A DNA stretch of 64,000 nt, from assembly GCF_013002715.1 (NCBI RefSeq), contig NZ_JABENB010000001.1:2460018-2524017 (forward strand), in the 5' to 3' direction. Made by a program: the position numbers and the translations under genes. This DNA is from Flexivirga aerilata. GTDB lineage: Bacteria; Actinomycetota; Actinomycetes; Actinomycetales; Dermatophilaceae. Position 1 is the stretch's first letter. Every line of letters starts with the position of its first letter. Positions 54,566 to 63,809 of this stretch are shown here, piece after piece. The notes beneath the pieces were generated by a model. The model made no database searches, was not told the origin of the DNA, and worked only from the letters and a program-made list of their open reading frames with translations.

Positions 54566-54617
54566 GCCACATCTACCGAAGCTTGAACCGGAGCGTTAGC
54601 TGGGCGGCGCAGTGCAG

Positions 54618-55964
54618 CTACGCCAGCGCTTCGATCGCGGCGAGGTAGGCCTCGCTGTAGGTGGGGAATTGGGCGACCTGGTCGCGGAGCGCGTCCAGCG
54701 GGATTCCGACGCGGATGGCCAGTGCGGCTTGGTGGATCCATTCGCTGGCGAGTGGGGCGACGGCGTAGGCGCCGAGGAGGCGCTGCTCGGTGGCGTCGGC
54801 GACGAGGCCGAGGGTGCCGCGTGGTTGCTTCTCGTACGTCCATGGGCGGGCGATGCTGTCGGCGAGGTCGAGTTCGGCGGTGAGGATGTCGTGGCCGGCG
54901 GCCTGTGCGGCGGCGGCGGTGATGCCGACGGCCGCGATTTCGGGGTCCCCGAATACGACGCGGGGGATGCCGTCGTAGCGGGCGGTGTGGGTGTGGCCGA
55001 GGATGGCGTCGACCGCGACCCGGGCTTGGTACATGCCCACGTGGGTGAAGGGCATGACGGCGGTGACGTCGCCGACCGCCCACAGACCCTCGCCGGCGCG
55101 GCACGAGCCGTCGACGGGGATGGCGCCGCGCTCATCGACGGTGATGCCGGTTGCCTGCAGGTCAAGGTCGGCGGTGCGAGGGCGGCGGCCGGCGCCGATG
55201 ATGATGACGTCAACCCGCAACTGGGTGCCGTCATCGATGGTGACGACGGTGTCGCCGCCTTCTCGGCGGGCCTGGCGAGCGGTGCGGGAGGTGTGGATCG
55301 CGACACCGGCCTCGCTCAGCTGCGCGGCGACGAGTTCGCCGACGCGTGGGTCTTCGCGGTCCAGGATCCGGTCTGCTGATTGCACGATGCTGACCTGGGT
55401 GCCGAACCGGGCCAGGAAGGTGGCCAGTTCGACGCCGACGGCGCTGCCGCCGATGATCAGCGCGCGGGCGGGGATGTCGGTGAGGGTGGTCGCTTCCCGG
55501 TTGGTCCACACCGGCACGTCATCGAGTCCGTCGATGGGCGGGATGATGGGTTCGCTGCCGGTGGCGATGACGATGTTGTCCGCGCTCAGCTCCCGACCGG
55601 CGACGGTGATCGTGCGGGGGCCGGTGAACGTGGCGTGGCCTTTGATGACGGTGACGCCCCGATCGGCGTAGCCCTGCACTTGGTCGGTGTCATCGAGGTG
55701 GCGGACCATGTAGTCGCGGTAGTCGCGCAAATCGGCCCAGTCCAGCTCCGGGGTGCTGACGCCTTGGGCCCGCTCGGCCTCAGTGTGGACTTCCGGGGCC
55801 CGCAGCAGCGTCTTGGACGGGATGCACGCCCAGTAGGCGCATTCCCCGCCGATTAACTCGGCTTCGACTACGGCCACCCGTTGACCGCCGGCGTGGAGCC
55901 GGCCGGCCGCGGATTCCCCGGCCGGTCCGGTTCCGATCACGATGGCATCAAATGATTCAGTCAT
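54618..55964 (-). CDS. FAD-dependent pyridine nucleotide-disulfide oxidoreductase (MerA paralogue)
   Basis: 448 residues. FAD motif GTGPAGESAAG; redox-active pair in GGECAYWACIPSKTLL (C-x4-C); NAD(P) motif IIGGSAVGVELATFL; second FAD block LWAVGDVTAVMPF; C-terminal dimer interface with PTYSEAY. It is of the same family as mercuric and dihydrolipoyl reductases, but lacks the C-terminal vicinal cysteines, so it probably does not reduce Hg(II) itself. It could recycle a thiol used with mercury (inference). It is the last gene on the mer operon side, 119 bp after merA. Confidence 0.85.
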   Translation of the reverse strand: MTESFDAIVIGTGPAGESAAGRLHAGGQRVAVVEAELIGGECAYWACIPSKTLLRAPEVHTEAERAQGVSTPELDWADLRDYRDYMVRHLDDTDQVQGYADRGVTVIKGHATFTGPRTITVAGRELSADNIVIATGSEPIIPPIDGLDDVPVWTNREATTLTDIPARALIIGGSAVGVELATFLARFGTQVSIVQSADRILDREDPRVGELVAAQLSEAGVAIHTSRTARQARREGGDTVVTIDDGTQLRVDVIIIGAGRRPRTADLDLQATGITVDERGAIPVDGSCRAGEGLWAVGDVTAVMPFTHVGMYQARVAVDAILGHTHTARYDGIPRVVFGDPEIAAVGITAAAAQAAGHDILTAELDLADSIARPWTYEKQPRGTLGLVADATEQRLLGAYAVAPLASEWIHQAALAIRVGIPLDALRDQVAQFPTYSEAYLAAIEALA

Positions 55965-56083
55965 GTCTAGCGGTCTCCTCGGTGCTGGTCGCGCTGGCGG
56001 TTGCTAGCGGGCGCGGGTGGTGGCCGACGCGAGGGTCGGGTGGCGCCAGCGCGGGTGCTGGGCCGTGGATGCTGGGCTATGGG

Positions 56084-57463
56084 TTAGGCGCAGCAGGAGG
56101 TGGGCAGTTGCTCGCCCGGCTCAAACAGCTTCGCGGCGACGCGCAGGCTTTCAGCCATCGTCAAGTAGGGCGCCCACGCGTCGGCCATCTGATGCACAGT
56201 CATCCCGGTCTTGATCGCGTAGGTGGCGGCGAGCATCAGCTCACCGGCGCCCTCGGCCGCGGCGTGCACACCGAGGAGGCGACCGGTGGTGGCGTCGGCG
56301 ACCAGCTTCACCGCGCCCAGGGTGTCGAAGTTGACCAGCGCCCGGGGTACGTCGGCCAAAGCCAGGGTGCGGCAGGCGCACGTGTAGCCGGCGTCCAGGG
56401 CCTGCTGTTTGCTCAGCCCGGCTGAGGCCAGCTGCGGTCGGGTGAACATGACCGCTGGCAGCCCGGTGTAGTCGACGTGATCAGTGGCGCCGAAGGCGTT
56501 GGCCGCCGCGACCCGGCCTTGCGCGGCGGCGACGTAGACGTACTGCGGGCCGCCGGTGACATCGCCGGCGGCGAAGACGGCCGGGTTGGAGGTGCGCTGA
56601 TGCTCATCAACGACGATGAAGCCACGCTCGTCTGTCTTCACCCCTGCCGCGGTCAGGTTCAGTGCCGAGGTCCGCGGGGTGCGCCCGGTCGCGATCAGCA
56701 CCTGGGCGGCGCTGATCCGTAGGCCGGTGTCACTCACTACGGTCACGCCCGCCGCGACGGCCTCGACCGCGCGGGCGCGGTGTTCCACGAGGCGGATGCC
56801 GTCGCGGGTGAAAGCCTCGCGCATCACCTGCCGAAGTTCCGGTTCCGCAGCCGGGGCCAGCCGCCCCAGCAGGGTGACTTTCACGCCCAGGCCGGCGAAC
56901 AGTTGGGCTTGTTCCATGCCGACGTAACCGCCGCCGATGACCAGCAGCGACTCGGGCAGCTCGGTGAGCTCCATGGCCGTGGTCGAGGTCAGGTAGCTGA
57001 CATCCTCCAGCCCGGGCAGATCCGGGCGCTGAGGTTCGGCGCCGGTGGCCAGCAGGACCGCGGCAGCAGGGAGGGGGCGCCCGTCGACGGTGAACACGCC
57101 GTCCTGGTCGAACGCGGCGGTCCCGGAGCGGACTTCGAAGCCGTAGGCATCAGCGACCGCGGCGTACTTGCCCTGCCGCAAGTGCGCGACCAGCTCGTCC
57201 TTCTGGCTGATGAGGGCTGCCAGGTCCACCGGCCCGGCGGAGGTGGGCGCCCCGGCGTAGGGGTTTGCAGCCGCGGCGGCGCGGTGGCCGGAGATGTGCA
57301 GCAGGGTCTTGCTGGGGACGCAGCCGACATTGACGCAGGTGCCCCCGAGAGTGCCGGCGTCGACCAGCAGAACGGTCTTGTCGGCCTGGCGGGCGCTGAT
57401 CGCGGCGCTCATCGCCGCTCCGCCGGATCCCACCACTACCAGGTCATATTCGGTGTCAGTCAT
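56084..57463 (-). CDS. merA: mercury(II) reductase
   Basis: 459 residues. FAD motif VVGSGGAAMSAAI, active-site cysteines 43 and 48 in GGTCVNVGCVPSKTLL, NADPH motif VIGGGYVGMEQAQLF, and the C-terminal vicinal pair Cys457-Cys458 in PTSCCA that delivers Hg(II) to the active site of the partner subunit. The N-terminal heavy-metal-binding domain (NmerA) is absent, as in other actinobacterial MerA. It reduces Hg(II) to volatile Hg(0) with NADPH in the cytoplasm. ATG overlaps the upstream gene stop by 4 bases. Confidence 0.95.
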   Translation of the reverse strand: MTDTEYDLVVVGSGGAAMSAAISARQADKTVLLVDAGTLGGTCVNVGCVPSKTLLHISGHRAAAAANPYAGAPTSAGPVDLAALISQKDELVAHLRQGKYAAVADAYGFEVRSGTAAFDQDGVFTVDGRPLPAAAVLLATGAEPQRPDLPGLEDVSYLTSTTAMELTELPESLLVIGGGYVGMEQAQLFAGLGVKVTLLGRLAPAAEPELRQVMREAFTRDGIRLVEHRARAVEAVAAGVTVVSDTGLRISAAQVLIATGRTPRTSALNLTAAGVKTDERGFIVVDEHQRTSNPAVFAAGDVTGGPQYVYVAAAQGRVAAANAFGATDHVDYTGLPAVMFTRPQLASAGLSKQQALDAGYTCACRTLALADVPRALVNFDTLGAVKLVADATTGRLLGVHAAAEGAGELMLAATYAIKTGMTVHQMADAWAPYLTMAESLRVAAKLFEPGEQLPTSCCA

Positions 57464-58515
57464 TCGTAGTGCCCTTCTTTCCAGTTGCGTGCCCGGCGGC
57501 GGGTGTAGCTAACGGGGTGGGAGTCAGATCCCATTCGGCGACGCTCACCTGCGTCACCGGGGTCCCGTGCGGTGTTCGGGGCTGAGGCGCTGGGCGCCGG
57601 CGCGGGGGCGCAGCAGTCCTCCTCTACCGATTCGACGGTGTGACCCTCGACCGTGCAACGATCGCCAGCAACGTGGCTGTTGTTCCGGCTGGCGCGGGCC
57701 GCCACGGCGACAGCCAGGACGAGGGCAAGGACCACCCCGGCCGTCACGGCGGCCTGGCCGGTGTGGGCTTGCAGCCAGGTCGACGTAGCTGCGGACCACC
57801 GGTCGATGCTGGGCAGCCCGTGGCCGACCCGGGCCCGGCCGGTGACCGCCGGCCACCAGTACACCGCCACGTAGGCGCCGGTGATCACCAGCAGGCCTGC
57901 GGTGATCCGGGCCTGTTGGCGGGCCAGGGCCCGGACCCAGCGGGTCAGCGCGGCGCCGGTGAGTGCCGCTGCGGCGGACAGCACCAGCAGCAGTGCGATG
58001 GAACCGGCGGCGTATGCGGCAAACACCCCGAGTTGCCCAACGAAGCCGGTGGTGGCCTGGGCTTGGGCGATCACGGCCAGCAGCACTCCGAAGGTGCAGG
58101 CCAGCGACGCCGCGGCGTAGCCGACTCCGAACAGCGCCCACCGGGCGATACCGGTGTGCGCGCCCGGGTCACCGAGGGTTGGCAGTCGAAGCCGCAGTTG
58201 CGGTCCGCGGCCGATGAATCCGACCAGCCCCAGGATGATCAACAGGAGTCCGACCCCGAATCCGAGCCACGGGGCGGCGCGGATCAGCTGATGCGCGCCG
58301 GCGCTGATCGCTAGGCCTGCGGTGGCCAGAGTCGCGGCGAACCCGAGCGCCAGGGCTGTCCCCACGCCCAGGGCATGACCGAGCCGGCGGCTCAGCGGCG
58401 CGTCAGGCTGATCGGCAAGGGTGTGGGTGAGGTAGGCCGGTAGCAGCGCGAACCCGCACGGGTTGAGGGGGGCGAGTAGGCCGCCGGTGAAGGCGAGCGT
58501 GAGCAGCCCGTTCAC
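57460..58515 (-). CDS. CcdA-like membrane protein of the mer operon
   Basis: 351 residues with six membrane helices: the NPCGFALLPAYL motif in the first helix and SLACTFGVLLAVI later provide the paired cysteines of CcdA/DsbD-type electron carriers. A soluble tail (from residue 270) contains DRCTVEGH and a vicinal CC in VEEDCCAPAPA. CcdA proteins move electrons across the membrane to periplasmic thiols; the extra CC may bind mercury. Coupled to the redoxin lipoprotein and merA by 4-bp overlaps, which suggests a redox or transport role in mercury handling. Confidence 0.8.
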   Translation of the reverse strand: MNGLLTLAFTGGLLAPLNPCGFALLPAYLTHTLADQPDAPLSRRLGHALGVGTALALGFAATLATAGLAISAGAHQLIRAAPWLGFGVGLLLIILGLVGFIGRGPQLRLRLPTLGDPGAHTGIARWALFGVGYAAASLACTFGVLLAVIAQAQATTGFVGQLGVFAAYAAGSIALLLVLSAAAALTGAALTRWVRALARQQARITAGLLVITGAYVAVYWWPAVTGRARVGHGLPSIDRWSAATSTWLQAHTGQAAVTAGVVLALVLAVAVAARASRNNSHVAGDRCTVEGHTVESVEEDCCAPAPAPSASAPNTARDPGDAGERRRMGSDSHPVSYTRRRARNWKEGHYE

Positions 58516-59060
58516 GATGAGTGCGCGACCGCGGCGGTGATCGCGTTCGCGGTGGGGTTGACCGCGCGGTAGGTGACTTTGCCGGCCGGGTTGATGACGA
58601 TCACGCTGCTCAACGCGGAGACCTGGTACTTGCCGGTCAGGGCCGCCTTCTCATCGACCACGGACGGCAGGTTCTTCGCGTTGACCGAGCTGAGGAACCC
58701 GCTCAGGTCCCGGGGCGCCACCCCGGGGTCGAGGTCCACGGCCAGGAAGGTGGCTTTGTCACCGCTGGTGCGGGAGGCCTGCGCGACAGCCTTCGCCGCG
58801 GCCGAACAGTCCGCGCAGCTGATCGAGATGAACACCAGCACGCTGGGTTTGCTGCTGGGCACGCGCACCGTCGAACCGTTGATAGTCCTCAGGGCGGTGC
58901 TCACCGCCGGGGCCGCGCCGGAATGTGGCCCCGCCGCAGCTGACGGGGTCTGGGGGCTGCTTGCGGTCGACGTGGCGCCGCACCCGGTAAGGACTGCTCC
59001 CGCGGCGAGCATGACGAGCCCGGCACTGGCGCGGCGAGTCATGCTGCTCCTGCGGTTCAC
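58512..59060 (-). CDS. thioredoxin-like lipoprotein of the mer operon
   Basis: 182 residues. Signal peptide with lipobox LTGC, Ser/Ala-rich linker, then a thioredoxin-like fold with ISCADCSAA (CxxC), ATFLAVDLDPGVAP and NLPSVVDEKAALTGKY. It would be reduced by the neighbouring CcdA-like protein and might take the place of periplasmic MerP as a mercury-binding or thiol-reducing protein outside the membrane (inference). GTG 59060 overlaps the previous stop (GTGA) and has an AGAGGA site. Confidence 0.8.
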   Translation of the reverse strand: MNRRSSMTRRASAGLVMLAAGAVLTGCGATSTASSPQTPSAAAGPHSGAAPAVSTALRTINGSTVRVPSSKPSVLVFISISCADCSAAAKAVAQASRTSGDKATFLAVDLDPGVAPRDLSGFLSSVNAKNLPSVVDEKAALTGKYQVSALSSVIVINPAGKVTYRAVNPTANAITAAVAHSS

Positions 59061-59401
59061 CGTGTCCTCTTTTCCACGAGATTGGAGGGTTCGTCCACAG
59101 GGTGCGTCGGGAAGTTGTCCCCACCGGCCTTGGTGCGGGTGTGCGGCGGGCAGCACTCATCCGAGCCGGCAGCACCGCCGTGGACGCTGCGGCGGTGGTG
59201 GCGCGCGAGAGTGAAGCCCGCAGCGGCCACCACGAGCACCACGCCGGCGGCAATCAGCCACGGGCTGCGCACCGCCCCACCGGTTACCGCCAGCGCACCA
59301 CCAGCCAGCAGCGCCGGGCCGGCACAGCACAGCACCACCACACCAGCAACCCCGAGCATCGCGAACATACCAGCCGACGACGACTGACGAGGCTCGTTCA
59401 T
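59057..59401 (-). CDS. MerT-like small mercury membrane protein
   Basis: 114 residues with two membrane helices. The first contains VVVLCCAGPALLAGG with a vicinal Cys pair, as in MerT; a second pair, SDECCPP, lies in the hydrophilic C-terminal tail. Mercury uptake into the cytoplasm for MerA is the likely role. It has fewer helices than classical MerT (three), and no MerP domain is seen. Coupled to the regulator gene by one base (TGATG). Confidence 0.7.
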   Translation of the reverse strand: MNEPRQSSSAGMFAMLGVAGVVVLCCAGPALLAGGALAVTGGAVRSPWLIAAGVVLVVAAAGFTLARHHRRSVHGGAAGSDECCPPHTRTKAGGDNFPTHPVDEPSNLVEKRTR

Positions 59402-59784
59402 CACTGCACTTCCCGTTGTTCTGACGCGGCCGGGATCCGCACGCATGCCGCCAACGCTGCGGCGTTGTCCGCGGCCAACGACCGCGCCAACATCACCAAG
59501 TCAGCCACCCGCGGGTCGACCACCTTGTAGTGGGCGTAGCGACCCTCCCGGCGGAGCTGGACGTAACCGCAGTCGGCCAGACACGCGAGGTGGCTGGACA
59601 CGCGGCCTTGGGACAAGCCGACGAACCCGACACAGTCACTGACGGTGTGTTCCTCGGCGAGCAGGAACTCCAGCAGCCGCAGCCGCGTCGGGTCAGCCAG
59701 CGCCCGGAAAAACTTGGCCACCATCTCCACCCCGCTATCAGTCTCCGGCAGGAACGCCAGACCCAGATCGGATGTGCTTGTCAC
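59401..59784 (-). CDS. merR: ArsR-family mercury-responsive regulator
   Basis: 127 residues. Winged helix with FFRALADPTRLRLLEFLL, VGLSQGRVSSHLACLADCG (recognition helix) and REGRYAHYKV (wing). Cysteines in VSDCVGF, LACLADC and ACVRIP could form the Hg(II) site. Actinobacterial mer operons use ArsR-type rather than MerR-type regulators. GTG 59784 follows GAGGGGTG. It is first in the mer operon and adjoins the inverted repeat at 59804-59860, its likely operator. Confidence 0.85.
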   Translation of the reverse strand: MTSTSDLGLAFLPETDSGVEMVAKFFRALADPTRLRLLEFLLAEEHTVSDCVGFVGLSQGRVSSHLACLADCGYVQLRREGRYAHYKVVDPRVADLVMLARSLAADNAAALAACVRIPAASEQREVQ

Positions 59785-59803
59785 AAGATCACCCCTCAAA
59801 TTT

Positions 59804-59860
59804 CCTATTCGCTTCAACGGATATAACTGTACTATGCTCATATCCGTTAAAGCAAATAGG
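59804..59860. promoter_or_regulatory. mer operator: 21-bp inverted repeat between divergent units
   Basis: Arms 59804-59824 and 59840-59860 are inverted repeats with two mismatches; the core is AACGGATAT / ATATCCGTT, spacing 15 bp. It lies between the start of the ArsR-type gene and merB, overlapping the AT-rich promoter bases (tatgctc, tataact). It is the probable binding site through which the regulator controls both directions. Confidence 0.75.
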
Positions 59861-59883
59861 TACATGTGAAAGGACCGTCCGTG

Positions 59884-60528
59884 ATGACGTCTCAGGTCGA
59901 ACAACTCAGCGCCCGGCTCGACGCGGCCTTCGACCGCACCGGCTCCACGGCCGATCTGCGCACCCTGACCCAGCCGCTGCTGCAACTGCTAACCGCCGGG
60001 CAACCCGTCAGCGCAGAACAGCTCGCCGCGGCCACCGGCCGATCCGTAGCACAGATACACGCAGCGCTGCCGAACCTGCCCAGCATCGAACTGGACGCGC
60101 AGGCCCGAGTGATCGGCATGGGCATCACGCTCACCCCCACGGCCCATCGCTTCGAGGTACAGGGCACCCGCCTCTATACCTGGTGCGCGCTGGACACCCT
60201 CATCTTCCCGGCCCTGATTGGCCGCACCGCGCACGTCACCTCCTCCTGCCACGCCACAGGGGAACCCGTCCGGCTGACCGTCAGTCCCGACCATGTCTTC
60301 GACATCACCCCAGCCGACGCCGTCGTCTCTATCGTCACCCCAGATGACGTCTCCGCCGTCCGCACTTCCTTCTGCAACGAAGTCCATTTCTTCGCCTCCC
60401 CAGAGGCCGCCGCCCCGTGGCTCGCCGAACATCCCGGCGCGACCGTCCTGCCCATCACAGACGCGTTCGCCTTGGGCCAGGGCATGGCCGCGAACCAGTT
60501 CACCTCCCAGCCCCCGGCCTGCTGCTGA
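59884..60528 (+). CDS. merB: alkylmercury (organomercurial) lyase
   Basis: 214 residues, typical MerB length. The catalytic triad is visible: Cys101 and Asp104 in YTWCALDTLIFP, and Cys164 in SFCNEVHFF, matching Cys96-Asp99-Cys159 of the well-studied enzyme. An N-terminal winged-helix-like domain precedes. It cleaves carbon-mercury bonds, giving Hg(II) for MerA, so the element confers broad-spectrum resistance. The C-terminus ends in a vicinal CC. ATG 59884 is used; GTG 59866 is an alternative. Transcribed divergently from the rest of the operon. Confidence 0.94.
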   Translation: MTSQVEQLSARLDAAFDRTGSTADLRTLTQPLLQLLTAGQPVSAEQLAAATGRSVAQIHAALPNLPSIELDAQARVIGMGITLTPTAHRFEVQGTRLYTWCALDTLIFPALIGRTAHVTSSCHATGEPVRLTVSPDHVFDITPADAVVSIVTPDDVSAVRTSFCNEVHFFASPEAAAPWLAEHPGATVLPITDAFALGQGMAANQFTSQPPACC

Positions 60529-60602
60529 ACGCCGCATCGAGCAGTTCGCCTGACGACCTCGGACGTTCAAGTCTCGATAGAGGATCCCCTTACGGGGCGA
60601 TA

Positions 60603-63600
60603 TCAGGACTCGTCGCCGTCGCGTGTGTCCGGGTCGCGCAGGGGTCGTAGCCCGGCAGGCGGCTGGCTGGTGAAGGCGTAACGGCCCAAACAGTTGAGGT
60701 GTGCGTATCCGAGCGGAGAGAGCCGGGCGATGTCTTCCTCGCGCACCGGGTGGCCGTCGTCGCGCAGCTGCTCGACGACGGCGTCGAGGTAGCGGGTGTT
60801 CCACAGTACGACCGCGTTCAGGACCAGGCCGAGTGCGGCGAGCTGGTCTTCTTGGCCCTCGCGGTAGGCCTGCCGGATCTGGCCGCGGTTGCCGTGGCAG
60901 ATCTTGCGAGCCAGCGCGTGCCGGGATTCCTGCACCGTCAGCTGGCGGTTCATGCGCCGCTGATAGGTCCCATCGACCGGGTCTACCAGCGCCAGGAGAT
61001 GCAGCGTCTTGGCGATCCGGCCGTACTCGATAAACGCCTGCCCCAGCGGGGTAGGGTGCCCGTCGCGGCCGAACATCCGCACCAGGTCGTAGGCGCGCAC
61101 CTGATCGGTGACCAGTGACCCAGCCACCCGCAGCACGTCCGGCCACTGGGTTTCGATCTTGCGCACATTGATGGTGTGCCGGGCGATCTCCTCCAGCGGG
61201 CCGTAGTCGCCGATGGCGGACTGCTCGGGCGACAGCGCCACGCCGGCGGGGAGCGGGTCGGGCAGCGGCCCCCGCCAGTACCGCTGATCGGGCAGGTCCG
61301 CGAAGCGCGGCGCGAACCAGTAACCCAGGATCGCGAACAGGCCAAAGACCATGTCGCTGTACGAGGCGTTGTCCGTGGTCACGATCTCCGGTTTCGGTCC
61401 TGCGTCCAGGTTCAGCAGCGCATCCAGGATGAACAGCGAGTCCCGTGGGGTCCCCGGCACCACCATCTGCCCGATCCCGGCGACCTGGTCGTTGACCGCA
61501 TTCAACCAGGTGATCCCGCGCTTGTGCCCGAAGTACTTCGGCGAGGGCCCGGCGTTGATCGTGCGCACCGGCACCACGAAACGCAGCCCGTCGACCGAGG
61601 CCAGCAACCCGCCGCCCCAGGCGCGGGCGATCGGGACCTGGGCCTGCGCATCGATGAGGACGGCGTTGGCGGCGGCGTGGTTGTCCGCGCGCAGGTAGTA
61701 CTGATCGACGTGCGCCAGCCGGGCACGGGACAACGCGCCGTCACCGGGCTTGATCACCGGAGTCAGCCCCACGTTGCAGGCCTCGGCGACCAGCAGCGCC
61801 GCCACCGAGACCGGCAGGTCCTTGGCCCGGGTCGAGGCCCCGACCAGGTGCGTGTAGGAGTGAAGGAACCCCGTCCAGGCGTGCACCTCCAGCAGCAGCT
61901 CGGGCAGATCTACCCGGGGCAGCATCGCCTGCGCCGTGCTGCGTAGCCACCGGAGGCTGGCGGGTTCGCCGAGCGCGTCGAGGTGATCGACGTGCACCCG
62001 GGCCCGGCCATCCGGCCCGGCCACGACCCGGGCGCGGGTGTCCTCGCCGGCCTCACCGAGGCGGGCAGCGGTCTGCTTCCACGCTGCGTCCAGGGTGACC
62101 AGCTGGCGGGCGAGCACCACCGGTGCCGGTTCGGTCAGGCCAAGGCCAGCCAGTACGTCCGCACTGACCGCGTCCCATCGCTCACCTTCCAGCAGCAGAG
62201 CCCGCGGGTCAGCCCAACGGCGCGAGGGTGTAGCGAACACGTCTCGTCGGCCCAGCGCCCTGTACAGCTGTTCCAGCACGCACACCACGTACGCGTCCCG
62301 GTCCACGCAACCGTCCGGCAGACCGGGCGCGTGATGCACCGCTCGTTGCCAGGCCGGGCTGACCAGGTCAGCGTCAATCTCATTCTGTTCCAACGGTTTC
62401 TGTGTCACCCGACGACGAGCCAGCTCCGGCAGCCTGCGGACCGCCGCCAGGATCCGTTCACCACCGGGCGCGGCCTGCAACGCCACCGACTCACCCAGCA
62501 GGTTCAGGAACGGGCGCACCGTGTTGTACCGGCCGGCAAGCGCGGCACGCATCGCCGCCTCGGCCGATCCGCCATCGTCGGGTACCAGCTCCTCGACAAT
62601 CTCGATCGCCTCGGCCACCACGATGCGTGGCGCGACCGCCTCCAGGGCCGACCACAACGACGCGACGTCAACAGGCCCGGTCGAGGCTTCAGCTGCCGCG
62701 AGCTGTTCCAGCAGCGCCCGGCCGGCCCGGGCGATCGTCCTGGACGCCTTCTCCAGGCGCGGCAACCCGGCAAGCCGCTGCTCGGCCGAGGCGCGCCGGG
62801 CCGGACTGAACAGCCGGGTGGCCATCAGCAACGCGAACAGATCTAACGTGTCATCGACCGCGGTCGCCTCCAAATGAGCGACCACCGCGACCAGGGTCGC
62901 GGTCCGCTTCGGCTCACTCAGGCGCGCCAGCGCGGTGGCCTTGCTGCCCAGGCCAGTCCGGGCCAGCGCCTGCAGCCGGTTGGCCGGGAGGTCCGCCACC
63001 TCGACCAGACCCACCCCCAGCTGCGCGATCTGCTCGGCACGCTACAACGCCCGCACCATTTCCGGGCCCGAGCTGCGGCGCGGCGAGCGACGCAACTCCT
63101 CCAACACCGAGAGCCGCGACCCCTCCGGAACCTTCAACAAGTCCACCAGCCGCCGGGGCAAACCCGCATCCGCGCGAGACGCCGACTCCGCCATCACCGT
63201 GTGCAACCGAACCTCGGCGTTCTCGCGGGCCGAAGCCACCTGCCGGGTCAGCACACTCACCCCCGGCAGCAGCACCCGGCGCCGCCGCAGCCACGCCACC
63301 GCCTGATCGAACAAGGCAACCGGGCCCTCAGCCTGCGTCCACGCACGACCCGCGAGGAACCGCGCGAACTCCTGTGCCACGGCCTGATCCTCGAACGTGC
63401 GGTAGCCATACGCATCGCGGATCTCCCAGGAGTGCTCGTACGCCGTCTGAGGTCGCTGGGCGTACTTCTTCACGCACGACGGATCATCGATCCCCAGCTG
63501 CTCGGCCACAAGCTCGACCGCAGCCCACGGCACCAGCAGCGGATCCTCCAAGAAGCGGCCCACCGAACGCAGCGTGCCCAACTGCACCGCGAAGCCCAGA

Positions 63601-63746
63601 CGCTGCGAATCTGATCGACGGCGCGCAATCAGATCCCGATCGGCGTCATCAAGGTAGAAGAACCGCTCGACCTCAGCCCGCGACGGGCTCCCGACGAAAC
63701 ACCCGTACGCGGCAACCTGCTCATCGCTGAGGAACTCCACCGGCAT
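60603..63746 (-). pseudogene. tnpA: Tn3-family transposase TnpA with an in-frame amber stop
   Basis: One reading frame of 1047 codons interrupted by TAG at 63042-63044, codon 235. The N-terminal part (63042-63746) is the DUF4158-type DNA-binding domain, from MPVEFLSDEQVAAYGCFVG to PEMVRAL; after the stop the frame continues RAEQIAQLG-VGLVEVADL to the DDE catalytic domain (EIVTTDNASYSDMVFGLFAI, and PDVLRVAGSLV, RQLTVQESRHALARKICHG). No frameshift is involved. Unless TAG is suppressed, the N-terminal domain that recognises the inverted repeats is separated from the catalytic part, so the transposase is probably inactive. A GTG-initiated C-terminal product from about 63014 is conceivable. Confidence 0.88.
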
Positions 63747-63809
63747 GAATCACGACGGTAGACCCCCCGGCCACCACCACACAGGCGAGCTGCCACCCTC
63801 CGCCCAATC

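Noticed and set aside
60603..63746. tnpA as two genes or a frameshift
   Set aside because: The two open frames are in the same phase (732 bases apart, divisible by three) and are separated only by one TAG, so it is a nonsense codon.
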